A stretch of DNA of 64,000 nt from Clavelina lepadiformis (taxonomy: Eukaryota; Chordata; Ascidiacea; Aplousobranchia; Clavelinidae). Each line of letters begins with the position of its first letter. The stretch's first letter is position 1. A program made the position numbers and the translations under genes. The notes under the pieces are model-generated. The model saw only the letters and a program-made list of their open reading frames with translations, ran no database searches and was not told where the DNA came from. Positions 16,662 to 28,866 of the stretch are shown piece by piece. The stretch covers positions 186,001-250,000 of the forward strand of contig NC_135242.1 of the NCBI RefSeq assembly GCF_947623445.1. The letters are read 5' to 3'.

Positions 16662-19600
16662 ATGGCTTCAAACGGACCATCTAACATCAGCGGACCACCA
16701 AGAAATAGTGGAAATCCAAGTGAAGGTGTTGGTTCAAGAGTGGTTCGTGGACCAGACTGGAAATGGGGACGACAGGTACCAGCCTCCATCTGTGTTGCGT
16801 GTACTTCTTTCATTCTTGCAGCCTTTGTTGCATCGTTGCTGTCAACATATTTGTTTGCTTATGTTTGGTTTACAAATTGTGGTTTTTGATCAAATTCGAG
16901 TAGTACGCTGTGGTGTAAGTCCTAACTTCAACATATACATACTATACAAATGTGTTCACCTGCTACTACCCAAGACCTGCTTTTTATTGTTTCAAAGCAT
17001 TGTGGTTAGAACTCGCATTAAACGTTATCTGGTCTATTATTTGGATTGAGTGTGTTAATTTTGTGTCAATGACTCGACAACAGTTGATTTTTGGCAGGAC
17101 GGCGGAGAAGGTCATGTGGGGACAGTTCGATGTTTTGAAAGCAACGAAGAGGTGGTGATTGTTTGGGACAATGGCACGGCTGCCAACTACAGATGCAGTG
17201 GCCAGTATGACCTCCGAGTTCTTGACAGTGCGGCTTCAGGTATGTGGCCTGGATCAAGAAGTCATGGCTTTGAAGTTTTGTTTCAAAGTTGACCGCCACG
17301 TTGTGCAGGTGTGAAGCATCATGGATCCATGTGTGACACTTGCCGCCTTCAACCCATATTTGGCATCAGGTGGAAGTGCGCTGAGTGCCACAACTACGAC
17401 CTCTGCTCAGCTTGTTACCATGGAGATAAGCACCACTTACGTCATCGTTTTTATCGCATCATCGCTCCTGATGGGGAAAGGTGGTGTGTTGTTTCAACTC
17501 AATGTAGAGATTTCTACTTTTGGTGACAATGTTTAGGTGTTGTGTTGTTTGATAACAAGTTAACTATTTCTATGATTTCTGGCATTGAAAATGTGAAGCC
17601 TCAGCTTTCTGCCAAGCTTTGATATAGACTTGCAATTATTGTCATGAGTGGGCAATTCATTGCTTCTGTTCTCACTGTGGACAAGCTGCTCGTAAAGATT
17701 TTCATTTTAAAATTATTTGTTCAGAGTTCTAATGGAGTCGAGAAGGAAAAGCAAGAAAATAATTGCGCGGGGTATTTACCCAGGAGCCAGGGTGGTGAGG
17801 GGGGTGGACTGGCAGTGGGAGGAGCAGGATGGGGGCAATGGGAGGAAGGGGAAGGTCAGATGAGGTCCTTAGAACCAACTTGCAATGGTAATAGACGTGG
17901 ATTATGTTTCTATGAAAAGGTCACAAAGATCCAGGACTGGACGTCCCAGCATTTGAGGAGTGCCGCCTACGTCTTGTGGGACGTCGGGGCCAAAAACCTC
18001 TACAGGGTCGGTTATTCTGGGATGATGGACTTGAAAGTTGTCACAGACGCGAAAGGACCTTCTTTCTATCGAGACCATCTTCCTTGCTTAGGTCCATCTC
18101 CAACTATTTACATTGATGTGTTAATGATGTGTCTATGTTCAAACTACTTATTTTCTCTTTTAGGGCAGCTTAATGGCCAGCAATCACAGCCAGTGACAGA
18201 GTTTCAGCTGAACGACCGAGTCAACATTGACCTTGACCTCGAGATTGTGCAGTCATTGCAGCACGGTCACGGCGGATGGACAGAGGGAATGTTTGAGGTG
18301 ACTTTGTCTTTGTGATGCAATAAGACAAAGTTTGGCGTCACTCATGAGTTTTTATGCAAAACATACTGGCACCAGCAAATGTTCACAGCTGGGGCTGACG
18401 ATATAAGTTAAATTCTAAATTTTAGACTCTTGGTACAACTGGTACAGTCTGTGGCATAGACGAAGACCATGACATTGTTGTTTCTTACGCAAGTGGAAAT
18501 CGGTGAGCTATTTCAATTTTGTTTATGACATCTTGCTTTCATCACAATAATCCCGGAGTACAGATAGGGTACCATGCACCCCCCATATATACCCGGGGCA
18601 TTTCACTGGAGAAGAAAGATCCAACATCATTTTGTCGTGGATGGTGCATAAAATGCTTTACTTGTACTCCGAGACTACTTGCCATTGTTGGCTCGTTCTG
18701 ATACAGATTTCGTGTGTAGTTGGACTTTCAACCCGGCCGTCCTAACCAAAGTTAGTGGAAGTGAAGTAAGCGTCACCACCAATGGGAATTCTTCAAATGA
18801 AACCAAGTTCGAGGTATGTTATGATGTCATTTTTCTCTGCTGGATTTTGCTAAGCAACGTTTTGTAGGTTGGCGATCTGGTGCAGATCTCATCTCATGTT
18901 GATCACGTGAAAGCTCTTCAGAGAGGTCACGGGGAGTGGTCCGATGCGATGATGCCGGTAAGATGTCCATGGTACCATCATTGAGAGTTGTGTGTGCGCT
19001 CTTAATTTTTCGATTTGTTTTCATCGCAGACCCTGGGGAAGATAGGAAGAGTGCAGCAGGTTTTTGGTGACAGCGACATCAAAGTAGAGGTCACAGGTGA
19101 TTGGTCATTTTTTAAGGAGTAAAAACAATTTGACTTTTGACCTGGCCTGTATTTCAAGGTTCGTCGTGGATATTTAACCCTATGTTGCTGAGCAAGGTCG
19201 ATCAGGGTCAAGCAAGGTCTGGAGGTCAGTCATGTCTGTTGCGTCATAATTACAAATTTAGCACGACAGTGATTGGCTAAGCTCAAAATTCACAGAACAC
19301 TTGTCGCAAATATTGAAGAAGCTTTTTGAGAGCCAGGAGTCTGGTGACGTCAATGAAGAGCTGGTGAGAGCCGCTGGTTCCGGCGACGCACAGAAGTGTG
19401 AAGAAATCTTGCAGAGACAAGACGCCAATGTAAGTCCCGGCTTCTTTGTGACGTCGACTTTATTGGGTTCAACGTTTGAACTAAGATGGCGATACCGCTA
19501 TCTCCTGCCCATGATTACATGTAATAGTGAATGGTGCTTGCTCGCAGGTCAACGAACAATTCGCCGGACACACGTCACTACAAGTTGCATGCTTGAATGG

Positions 19601-22600
19601 TCATCGTGACGTTGTGTCATGCTTGATCGCACACGACGCAGACCTCGAGATTGAGGTGAGTTGTCTGATTGTCGTCACATAGCATGGGTTCAACATCGCT
19701 CTGTGCTCCAGGATAAAGACGGGAACCGCGCGATCCATCACGCCGCCCTCGCCGATGAAGCGAATGTCGTCGAACTCCTCGTCAAAGGAGGTAACCCGCC
19801 AGTGACGTCATATGTACTTATGTTTTAGGTTTCTCTGAGAACTTTCATTTTCACTCAACCCGAAGCATCCTACGATGTTTAACTCGCGCGCTATCAGACA
19901 AGCCTTGGTGGTTTTGTTTCTTTTGTTGACAAGCAGCTGAGGGCGCTTGGGCGAACACTTGAAAGCAGCAAATACTTTATTTATAAGAAAATCTCATGCA
20001 TGTTGTTTTAACATCGCCCACTACCGGTGCCTTCTCACGATGTTATTCAACGAAGGTTGTGACGCGAATGCGCGAAATAAACGCCGCCAGACGGCGCTGC
20101 ACATCGCAGTGAATCGAGGTCACGTGTGGGTGGTGCAGACCCTTCTCAGGCTTGGCTGCCACTCCAGCCTGCAGGTTGGTTCTGCTCTTTCACTTTACTT
20201 CCCTTTATTTCGGATAATGCTGATTGTTGCATCACAGGACACTGAAGGGGACACCCCCTTACATGACGCAATCTTGAAAAAGCGAGATGACATGCTCACC
20301 TTCCTCCTAGACGCGCACGCTGACGTCACGGTAACCAACAACAACGGCTTTAACGTGTTACATCATGCTTCTTTGAGGGGAAACCCCAGGTATGACACAT
20401 ATTTTAAATTCTTTGAGTTATTAATGACGCGCATAATTGTCTTTGCAAATGTCAGCGTTGAAAGATTTCCGCTTTATCGAGCTATGCTCAGAGATAGTTG
20501 TTAGGTCACAAGCTGCCTGTGTTATGTCATAGACGCTTATCTGCACCAATTAGCGCTTTGGCCAGACATAGCTTGTGAGATAAGATAAAATGACGGCTTG
20601 TTAGAGAGAGCAACACATTTTCTCTTCGGCGAGTTTTATTGACAAATTGACACGAACGCAACCAATGCAAACCCTTTGATGTCGCTCCCATTGCTTAAAT
20701 TCATTGTTGTCATCTTCCACATCTGTGATGTCATAGAGGATCCAACGAAGACCAGCGCACGGCTTCTAATGTTTCTTCGACCTGTGAGAAGCTAGAATAA
20801 GCGGCAATGCCTTGATTTAAGTCAAAACGCCAAGCTCATTATGACGTCACTGCATTTATGACTTGCCCTATCTTGACGTTCGTCGATCTGGTTGGACCTT
20901 AGCTGGTTGAAGGGGACCAAATCTGAACCAATCGATTTGCTCCGCTTAACCGGCCATTGTCCACCGCATTGTAACGTCATAATTGGTAATTGGAGTAGTT
21001 GAAAGTGTCGAATTACTACACATACTTCTTTACATTCCATATAAGGTCATGAATATGCGTCATGCCAAGAAGTATGTAAACTCATTCGACCGAATCCTCC
21101 TCACACTAGGGCCTTCCCCGCCGTTGGATATTTCTTTCTCAGCGGTCTAACAAAACTCCATTGTTACGTTATAACTGCAACCATGGCAACGAGTAGAGCC
21201 CGTTCCTGCCATTAAGCGGCCTGATCGACAAATCGCGAATGAATGAGCTTGAAGCGCGTCCGAGCACTTTTATACCCCCCCAGCTCGTCTGCCCATCATC
21301 AGCTGCACTGTCAGCTGCTTCTCGCTTATCGCTATAAGGCTCGCCCTCCCCCTCAGCTGTCCCCGGCCGCTAATTTAAGTTGTGACGTCATGAAGCATTT
21401 GCAAGTCGACTGTCTTTGCATACTGTGACTATTACGTCATCGGAATGCATCTGAGAAGGAATGTTGTCGTAGAAGGAGTCGCCGCGGTTTTATTCTTCAA
21501 CTTCGTCATCAGCCTTTTCATTAATAAATATGTTGTTAAAACTTTTCATTAGCTCTCTGAGATAATGGACTTTGTTACGTCATAAAGACTTGCCGATATA
21601 TCGTTAATTACCAGCAGTTGTTGGTCACTACTGGTGGTGGCACTTCGTCAAAGTTGATAACGTATCGTCTTCTAATCAATGGCGCAGAGACATTAACAAT
21701 TAGTCATTGTGAGGTCACAAAGCAATTCAGGGCTTACCAGCCGGAAGTTTGAATCAAAAGCTTTTATATATTCACTCCTCTTGTGACGTGATAATTATCA
21801 CGCGCCTTGGCTCTCAACGTCACTTGCACAACAAACTCCTCCTCTGATGTATCTTACGCAACAATGACATAAATTACCTCACAAAGGTTAAATGCAATTC
21901 AATAATGAACGATATGATATGAAGTCGGCTTCAAAGGCGGCACCTGTCTTACTTCTGACCTTGCTCGTCGTCAGAATGTTTGACGGAGTCGCGTTCCTGC
22001 TTTTATATCCGATCATATTCCGCCCCAGGCGCACCCGCGCAATCACGTTGCCGATAACGCCGCTGTCGCTGAATTTGCGTCGTTTAACTGAAGTTCTGCC
22101 CAATTACGCTGACGCAAATATTTTCAGAAAATTCCTCCCTTGAGCGGTGGTTTCCCCAAATAGCAACCAAGTGTTGTAAAAATTTCTCAAATTTCAAAGT
22201 AATTCGATCTCGGCGAGGTTCAAGATGGACCGATGCAAGCCGAGGTCGGGATTGTTAAAACCACAGAAACGAAGCATCTCCGCCGTTTGAAAGGGCTTTG
22301 ACCGAAACAAGTCTGGTATTTTGGGCTTGGCACTTTCCAATTTTAGTAAATGTTTATTTTTGAATTTGTTCAATTAGAAGAACGGCACAATGGAGTTTTT
22401 AGACCATTTTTGATTCTATTTTTAAAAAGTATTTTCGATTCAGCTCGATTGTGTAGAATTTAGAAGTCTAATTTAAATCACGCTACCGATAATAACAGTC
22501 TGATTCCTCCTTTACGTCGATAGCGCTAACTTAGCGGTCTAGTTTGCGTCATAATTACATGTAACGTGCGTACCGTGGCCCCGAGCGCTTGAAAGCGTGC

Positions 22601-25573
22601 GTTTGAAAATTCCCCGTCACGGCGCATGCGTGGTTGCCACGACTACGACGAAGATGTACAAGTTGCAAGTGATGATTCACGGCCGAGACTTGATCGTTCA
22701 TGCTGGTGCCACGCTGCTGCTGGCTCGTCCCGGCACCAACCTGCTGAAATATCTCGAATATTTTCGTCCTGCATGGCGCCTTATAGGACCTTTTGTGTTG
22801 TCATAATGCCCCATTTGTTCCTATGACGCATGCAGCAGCAGGGGCAGTTGCAGACGTGTTACTATGCCAAGAAAAGCTACGATTATATGTTTGTTACGTC
22901 ACAGCGCTATGTGCATTTTGCTGAAGAAGTTGACTCGACCATGGATTGTCGACGAGAAGAAGGACGATGGATACACAGCGCTACACCTGGCCGCGCTCAA
23001 CAACCATCTGGAAGTGGCCGAACTTCTCGTTAAAGTTGTAAGTCACGGCGAATTCCCGCTAAAATTTGAAAAAATATTTAGCCAATCACATCGTTTTAGG
23101 GTCACGCGAACCTCGACATTCAAAACGTGAACCTCCAGACGCCGCTGCATCTCGCGGTGGAGCGACAGCACACCCAGATCGTCAGGGTAAGTCACGTGGG
23201 TTGTCGGTTCCAAGCCCCCTGCATATCGTTTGTCGTTGCAGCTACTGGTGCGGGAACGCGCATGCGTCAACCTGGCCGACAAAGACGGGGACACCCCTTT
23301 ACACGAGGCATTACGTCATCATACACTCTGGCAAATCAGAACGCTCCAGGACAAACAGGACCCCGCGGTCGGAAAGGTAATTATGACGTCACTAATGTTT
23401 TAAATATTTTATCGGAGAGTAGCCCAGATATCGATCTATGAGCGAGCGAAGACGCGATGCACGTTGCTCGCTTCACACAACTCGCTCTAGATTGCCGAGT
23501 GCGCAGCTTGTTCAAGTTCAGGCGAGTAGCAAGCCAGTTCATACGTGATAATGGGCATTGTTGCCTATCACGTGCTCGCCGTCTCTACCGGCTGTGATTG
23601 GTTGTTAAATTTGTCGCACGAGGTAGGTCTGTGCTGCGCGTCTTTAACGTTCTGGGAAATATCGCAAGTTTGTTTATAAATTCTCCGAAGATTGTTGTCG
23701 TCACAATCAAGTGTATGACTCATAATCTCTCATAAAATGACGTCCTTGTTGGGGCTGCGTACTTGGTTATTTGACGCAATCGAGCTTTTGTTGGTTTCAA
23801 TTTGCTGCTCAACTGAGTGTAGTTACAATAACAATAAGTTATGACGTGACAATGGCAGGTGTTGATGGGGATCGGCGGACAGGGAGTGGACAGACACAGT
23901 AGCGCCTCCATCGCTCAGTTCCTCGCCGCTAATGGCGCCAACTTGAACCTGAAGAACAAGGACGGACACACCCCGCTTAACCTCTGTCCAGACCCGAACC
24001 TTTGCAAGTCCCTGGTCAAAGCGAGCAATGAAGCGTAAGTTCACTTGACATCCACGTCATAATGCACATTGTAACGTCATTGTTTTGCAGAAACCAGCCT
24101 AGGAGTGACGAAGCTGCTCCCAACACGTCTCTTTCTTTCTCTTTTCCTCCCGAAGGACAATCATCCAGCCATGAAAGGTATCTATTGTTACGTCACTTAC
24201 ATTCTGATGACTTCGTTATATGATTCTGTTTATTGCGTAGCAACGAGGCCACCTCATCGTCATCGATTCCTTCGTCACCAAATATCAACAACATGTCGCT
24301 TCACTCAACTGGCAACGCCGGTGACGTCAAAGTTGACGTAAACGCGGGAAATAAACTCGATAACATTCAAAGGTGATTGTTTTTTGATAAATAGCTCGTT
24401 GTTGCCACAAACTTTGATGGAACTGCGGCTGAAATTGAACCAACCTCACTGGGTTGCAGATCTGCTGGAATGAACAATGAAGTACGTCCGGGTGATTCCC
24501 CGTCGTGCACTCATCCGCAACGAAAAAACAACGATCGATCAGAGGCCGAAGAATGCATGGTAACTGTTCAACCATCAGCGATTTTGTTAGAAATGTATAA
24601 TTATGACCTCACAATGCTTCAGATTTGTTCGGATGCGTCACGTGACACGATGCTGATGCCGTGCGGACACATGGTGGCGTGTTGGAGTTGTTCCGGGCGC
24701 TTGAAAAAGTGTTTGATCTGCAAGGAGGCGATACAGAGCAAGCAGAAGGTTCAGCATACAATAATGAGAGTTGTGCCGCTGTGTGTGTTAGTGTGTGTGC
24801 GCGCGTGTGTGTGTGTGTGTGAAAATCTAACCTCGTCGCTCAATCACAATTTTCTGTCTTAGGTCGAGGAATGTCTGGTTTGTTCAGAAAAGCCGGCAGC
24901 CGTCCTATTCAAGCCCTGCTCGCACGCCTGCGCCTGCCAAGGTACCTCTGCTCGTGTCAATGACCATATATGGAATTGTTGCCACTAAATCTCGCTCTCT
25001 ACTTGCTGTGTTGGTGTAGATTGCGGCGACCTCATGAAGAAATGCGTCAAATGCCGGGAACCCATCGAACATAAGCTACCGCTAGACGGCGCTGGAGAAA
25101 AATCGAGACGTCAACAGCAGGTGACGTCACTATATATTTTGTTGTGCAATAATTACTGCTTGGTTTGTGTCGAATTTGCATTTTTCGTTATAGTTGTCCG
25201 ATATGACGCAAAACTCACTAATCAGCTCGGACAAGCCGACAACGTCATCGATGACGTCATATTCGGGGCAACACCGCAACATGGCGAATCATTTGTCGAA
25301 GGACAGCAGGAACAGCGAAGCTGAAATTCGAAAGTTGCAGCAGCAGTTGCAGGACATAAAGGAACAGGTTGTGCGCCAGGATTGCTTGTGTGACGTAGCA
25401 TCCGCTTATTCGCTTTGTTGGTTATCTTGCAGGTGATGTGCCCAGTCTGCATGGACAGGATTAAAAACATGATATTTCTATGTGGCCATGGCACCTGCCA
25501 GCTCTGTGGCGACAGGATGGTGGAATGTCCGATCTGCCGGAAGGCGGTTGAAAAAAGAATTCTTTTGTATTAA
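16662..25573 (+). CDS. MIB1: Mind bomb E3 ubiquitin-protein ligase (MIB1 type)
   Basis: Twenty-eight coding exons can be traced, from ATG 16662 ([11 protein letters not shown]) to TAA 25571-25573. They total 1107 codons (1106 residues, about 100 longer than vertebrate MIB1). Domain order: MIB/HERC2 ([17 protein letters not shown]), ZZ zinc finger (about 86-140, [32 protein letters not shown]), second MIB/HERC2 ([17 protein letters not shown]), two MIB repeats ([20 protein letters not shown] and [21 protein letters not shown]), about nine ankyrin repeats (about 435-735), then three RINGs. The RINGs read [15 protein letters not shown] (about 900), [18 protein letters not shown] (about 945) and a canonical C-terminal [10 protein letters not shown] to [15 protein letters not shown]. 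Known role: ubiquitination of the intracellular tails of Delta/Jagged to drive ligand endocytosis in the Notch-signal-sending cell. Most introns are 55-300 bp; intron 16 is 2.5 kb. The extra length lies mainly in a Ser-rich linker before RING 1 and a Ser/Thr-rich, coiled-coil-like stretch before RING 3. AATAAA at 25674-25679 is a probable poly(A) signal. Confidence 0.97.
20390..22904 (+). other. Large intron 16 of mind bomb
   Basis: At 2.5 kb it is by far the largest intron in this gene. It splits the ankyrin region between [10 protein letters not shown] and [13 protein letters not shown]. Many tgacgtca-type words occur, as in neighbouring introns. No internal gene, hairpin RNA or transposon end was recognised. 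Confidence 0.7.
24775..24822. repeat. (GT)n microsatellite in a mind bomb intron
   Basis: An interrupted GT/GC dinucleotide run (gtgtgtgttagtgtgtgtgc, then gcgcgtgtgtgt...) in the intron between the RING 1 and RING 2 exons. Confidence 0.9.
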
Positions 25574-26085
25574 CTTTATGACGTCACACTTTTGGGTTTC
25601 TACCCATTGTTTATGATTATGAAGCAACAGTGAGATTAGATGCTTGGTGAATTTTGCACTTTGAAAGTTTGTAAATAAACTCTGCCCTCACTCACCAAGG
25701 CTGGAGTCTACCACGTGACATGCCGCTTTCATTTCTGATGTTCGCCATCTGAGTTTGATGCTGTAGTGTGGTCGGTGCAACTCATATTGCGAGCTGTCAT
25801 AAACGTCTAATTTTCGTAATAAATCATAATCACGTTTATTACGACAAAATCGGTTAAAAAGACTTTTCTGCCACACGCATCGTGGTCACCATAGCAGCCA
25901 TATTTGAAAATGTGGCCTACATCCCCTCCATCATTAGTTTCTTTCATCAACGTAAACAATCAACTTTGTAGACCATTGACGAGATGACGCCTCATTGATC
26001 GATGTTGCGATTTCCGTGGAAATGTTGGACGTAAAAAAAAGTATCACAAATGCACACAAAACAATTTTTGTTTAACATTTTAACA
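25574..26085. other. 3' flank of mind bomb
   Basis: Contains the AATAAA at 25674-25679. The rest is A+T-rich with no gene recognised. It ends where the hAT left terminus begins. Confidence 0.5.
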
Positions 26086-28866
26086 CAGGGGTCTGCAACC
26101 TGGGTTAGATTCATAAAGTAGCGCGAGAGATTACAAACTGTCTATTCTATGAGCTATGTCTAAACGTGCTTTCTTCACTTTCGCTATAGGATAGGTTCAT
26201 TTTTACTAAAATTTTTAAGTGTGTCACAATGGCAATTGTATTTTTGAAATTTGGATACTGGAATACGTCACAAGATTCCACAATTAGGCTGCTGCCATTG
26301 TGCCAAAACCGGAGTTCAAAGTTCAAACCATGCTATACTGCAGGCTACGGAGTAACAGGTGGCATGGTAGGTAAAGTGCTTTGGTAGTAAATCACGATGT
26401 GTTAGCCTCGTAGCAGTTGCCAGCGCGACTGTTATTTTACAGTCCGCCAACTAGGTATTTTAGTAGTTAAACTAACTGTATTGACACAAAATGAGTGGAA
26501 AAAAGAGAAAGTATGACCAAAATTATCTGAAGTATGGCTTTATAGATACCACAGTGAACAGAATTAAAAGTCGTAGTGCAATGCGTGATATACTTGGAAA
26601 AGCTAAAAAACGACGCTTTGAGACCAAGTCGTTTGCAGCGTCATCTTCAAACGAAACACCCTGGCCATCAAGATGAACCTTTAGCTTTTTTTCAAAGCAA
26701 GAAGTACTTTCAAAAAAACAAAGATTGCGAGTAGTGAGTGCTTTCGCCAGTCATAGGATAGGATAGTCTTAGCAAAGGATATTGAGATTCAAGGTCTTGA
26801 AAAAATACATTCATCATCTTTAAGGTACCTGTACCGAATAAGGCCCATTGCTCATATTTCGCAAACCCGTGCAAATAAATAAAAGATTTTGTCCCTACAT
26901 AAAAACTAATATAAATTCATGATGGTTTACCAGATTTCATCCTTGTCACGTGATCAACCGATTCGCTAGAGCACAACAAAAATTTGATATTTGCAGTTAA
27001 GGTGGTTTTGTTAATTTAGAAAAAAATTAAGTGAGAATTTGGCCGGTTAAATGAACTGTTATCAGCCGGCTGAAGTTTTCATGTAACAACCAACTTAGTA
27101 TTGAAAAGGATAATGCACTTTTTTTTGCTAAAATTTTTCTGATGATAAAAATGTGACATTTTTTTCGTGGATGCCACATGCGCCTAATAAGGCCCATACA
27201 AGATGCTTGGCTAATTGATGTCCAGACTTCAAGAGTGGTTCCAGTCATCAGTGGGCAAATTGTTGCAGTTACTTTGATGCGCCTAGTGGAATCTTTTTAA
27301 ATGTTTGTACAACTTAAAATGTGAAATTTCTAATAATGTTATATGTTGTCTATTACTATGTTTTGAATCAAAATACTCACAAAATTGGTGGGCCTTATTA
27401 GGAGCCTATGCTCCTAATAAGGTCCATTTTTTGGAATTTTTAATTGCTTTATAAAATTTTTTTGGGGGGTTGTCAGGTATTGTGGTTTTAATATATTTAA
27501 TACCCTCACTAATAGAATACGATTTTTCAGTCTATTCTCATTTATGGTTCTTGAGTTATTTTCAAAAAAGTGTTAGGTGGGCCTTATTCGGTACAGGTAC
27601 CTTATTCGCCATTCAATGTGATGAGACAACTGATGCAGCCCAATCGTCTCAGTTGTTGGTGTATGTTCGTTTTGTCGGTTCTTCTTCAATAGAGGAGGAA
27701 ATGCTGTTTTGCAGACCCTTAGAAACGAGTACAAAAGCAGAAGATGTGTTCAAAGTTGTCGCCATGTTTTTTGACAAAATGGTGTAGAATGGGAGAAACT
27801 TGTGGCTGTCTGCACTGATGGTGCCCTTGTAATGCTTGGATCTCGAAATGGATTTATTGCAAGGATGAAGCAGAAAAGTACCAATGCAGTTGGATCTCAC
27901 TGCGTGATCCACCCAGAGGCCCTAACCTCCAGGACTTTACCTGCTGCAATGAAAGATAAGCTTGCAATAATCATACGAGTTGTCAACTTTGTCAAAACAA
28001 GTGCTGTCAATACGAGATTGTTTGCCAAGCTGTGCAAGGGCATGGATTCCAATCACGAGACTTTGTTGTTTCATCTTCAAGGTGATATGTTAGCCCGCGT
28101 GTATGAAATGAGAGATGAATTACAGCTATTTCTTTAAGCTCATGAGAAACAGAATCTCCTTCTGCCATTTTCATCAGAGGGATTTCAGCTGGCATTGGCG
28201 TTGGCGTTGGCATACCTCGCATACATTTTCCAGGCTCTTGATAGCTTAAATCTGCTCCTACAAAGTAAGAATGCTAACCGTATCAGTGACTACGATGCCA
28301 TTCTTGCATTCTTGGCGAAGCTGGGACTGTGGCATCGCCCAGTTCAAAAAGAAAACGCAGCTTCATTTCCCAAATTAGATACTGCCTGTCGAGAATAAAG
28401 GATTTGAACTGGAGGACGAGCTTAAGACTGAAGTGGAAACCCACCTTCGACTTTTAAAACAGGAATTCGAACGCTATTTCCCAGACTTGTGTGACACTGA
28501 ACTTCCAGAATGGAAAATGACAAGGAATCCCTTTCGGCTTAACGAGGACATTCTTTCGGACGATTTTCATGAAGAATTTCTGGAAATAAAGTGCAGTTCC
28601 ACTACAAAAGACGACTTTGAAGCAATGCCACTAACTGATTTCTGGGCAAAATATTGGCACATATATAAGAGTGTGGCTAATGGCTATACGTACACTTCTT
28701 CCATTTTCATCCAAATTCCTGTGTGAAAGTGGCTTTTCTACACTCACGAATATAAAGACAAAACCTAGCAGCAAACTTGACTGTGCAGCCGACCTTCTAC
28801 AAAACCTCGAATTAAACGTTTGGTTTCCCAAAAACAACTGCATCCTTCCCATTGTTGAAATTTAAT
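26086..28866 (+). pseudogene. Decayed hAT transposase gene (ZBED5/FAM200-like)
   Basis: A hAT-type left end (caggggtctgcaacct) lies at 26086. Coding remnants follow: 26491-26673 (KRKYDQNYLKYGF, the usual start of this family, then KKRRFETK, with the BED zinc-finger cysteines between them missing); about 27605-27787 (FAIQCDETTDAAQSSQLLVY); 27802-28137 (VAVCTDGA, HCVIHPEAL); 28195-28398; 28433-28726; and 28671-28865, the C-terminal dimerisation part (LCESGFSTLTNIKT). The frames change at least twice and stops separate the pieces, so it is dead. The N-terminal half is shortened by deletion. A TA-flanked transposon sits at 26823-27602. No matching right terminus was found. Vertebrate ZBED5/FAM200-type host genes derive from related transposases, but nothing suggests domestication here. 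Confidence 0.88.
26823..27602. mobile_element. TA-target DNA transposon inserted in the hAT transposase
   Basis: 780 bp with perfect terminal inverted repeats of about 25 bp, beginning AGGTACCTGTACCGAATAAG and continuing with GCCCA. It is flanked by TA duplications (26821-26822 and 27603-27604). Removing it together with one TA rejoins the hAT reading frame as LEKIHSSS + LFAIQCDETTD, which proves the insertion boundaries. The word AATAAGGCCCA or a near variant appears at both ends and about three more times inside (near 27184, 27390, 27413), likely transposase-binding sites. No transposase frame was recognised, so it is probably non-autonomous. TA target use points to the Tc1/mariner/pogo group (inference). 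Confidence 0.93.

Noticed and set aside
18540-18705. Intron segment of mind bomb with complementary words (cggagtac / gtactccg)
   Set aside because: Only about 9 paired bases with poor extension; not enough to call an element or structured RNA.
21888-22143. Overlapping open frames on both strands in mind bomb intron 16
   Set aside because: Neither resembles a protein family; chance frames within an intron.
27027-27248. 73-codon minus-strand frame inside the TA-flanked transposon, considered as a transposase remnant
   Set aside because: No HTH or DDE motif could be identified.
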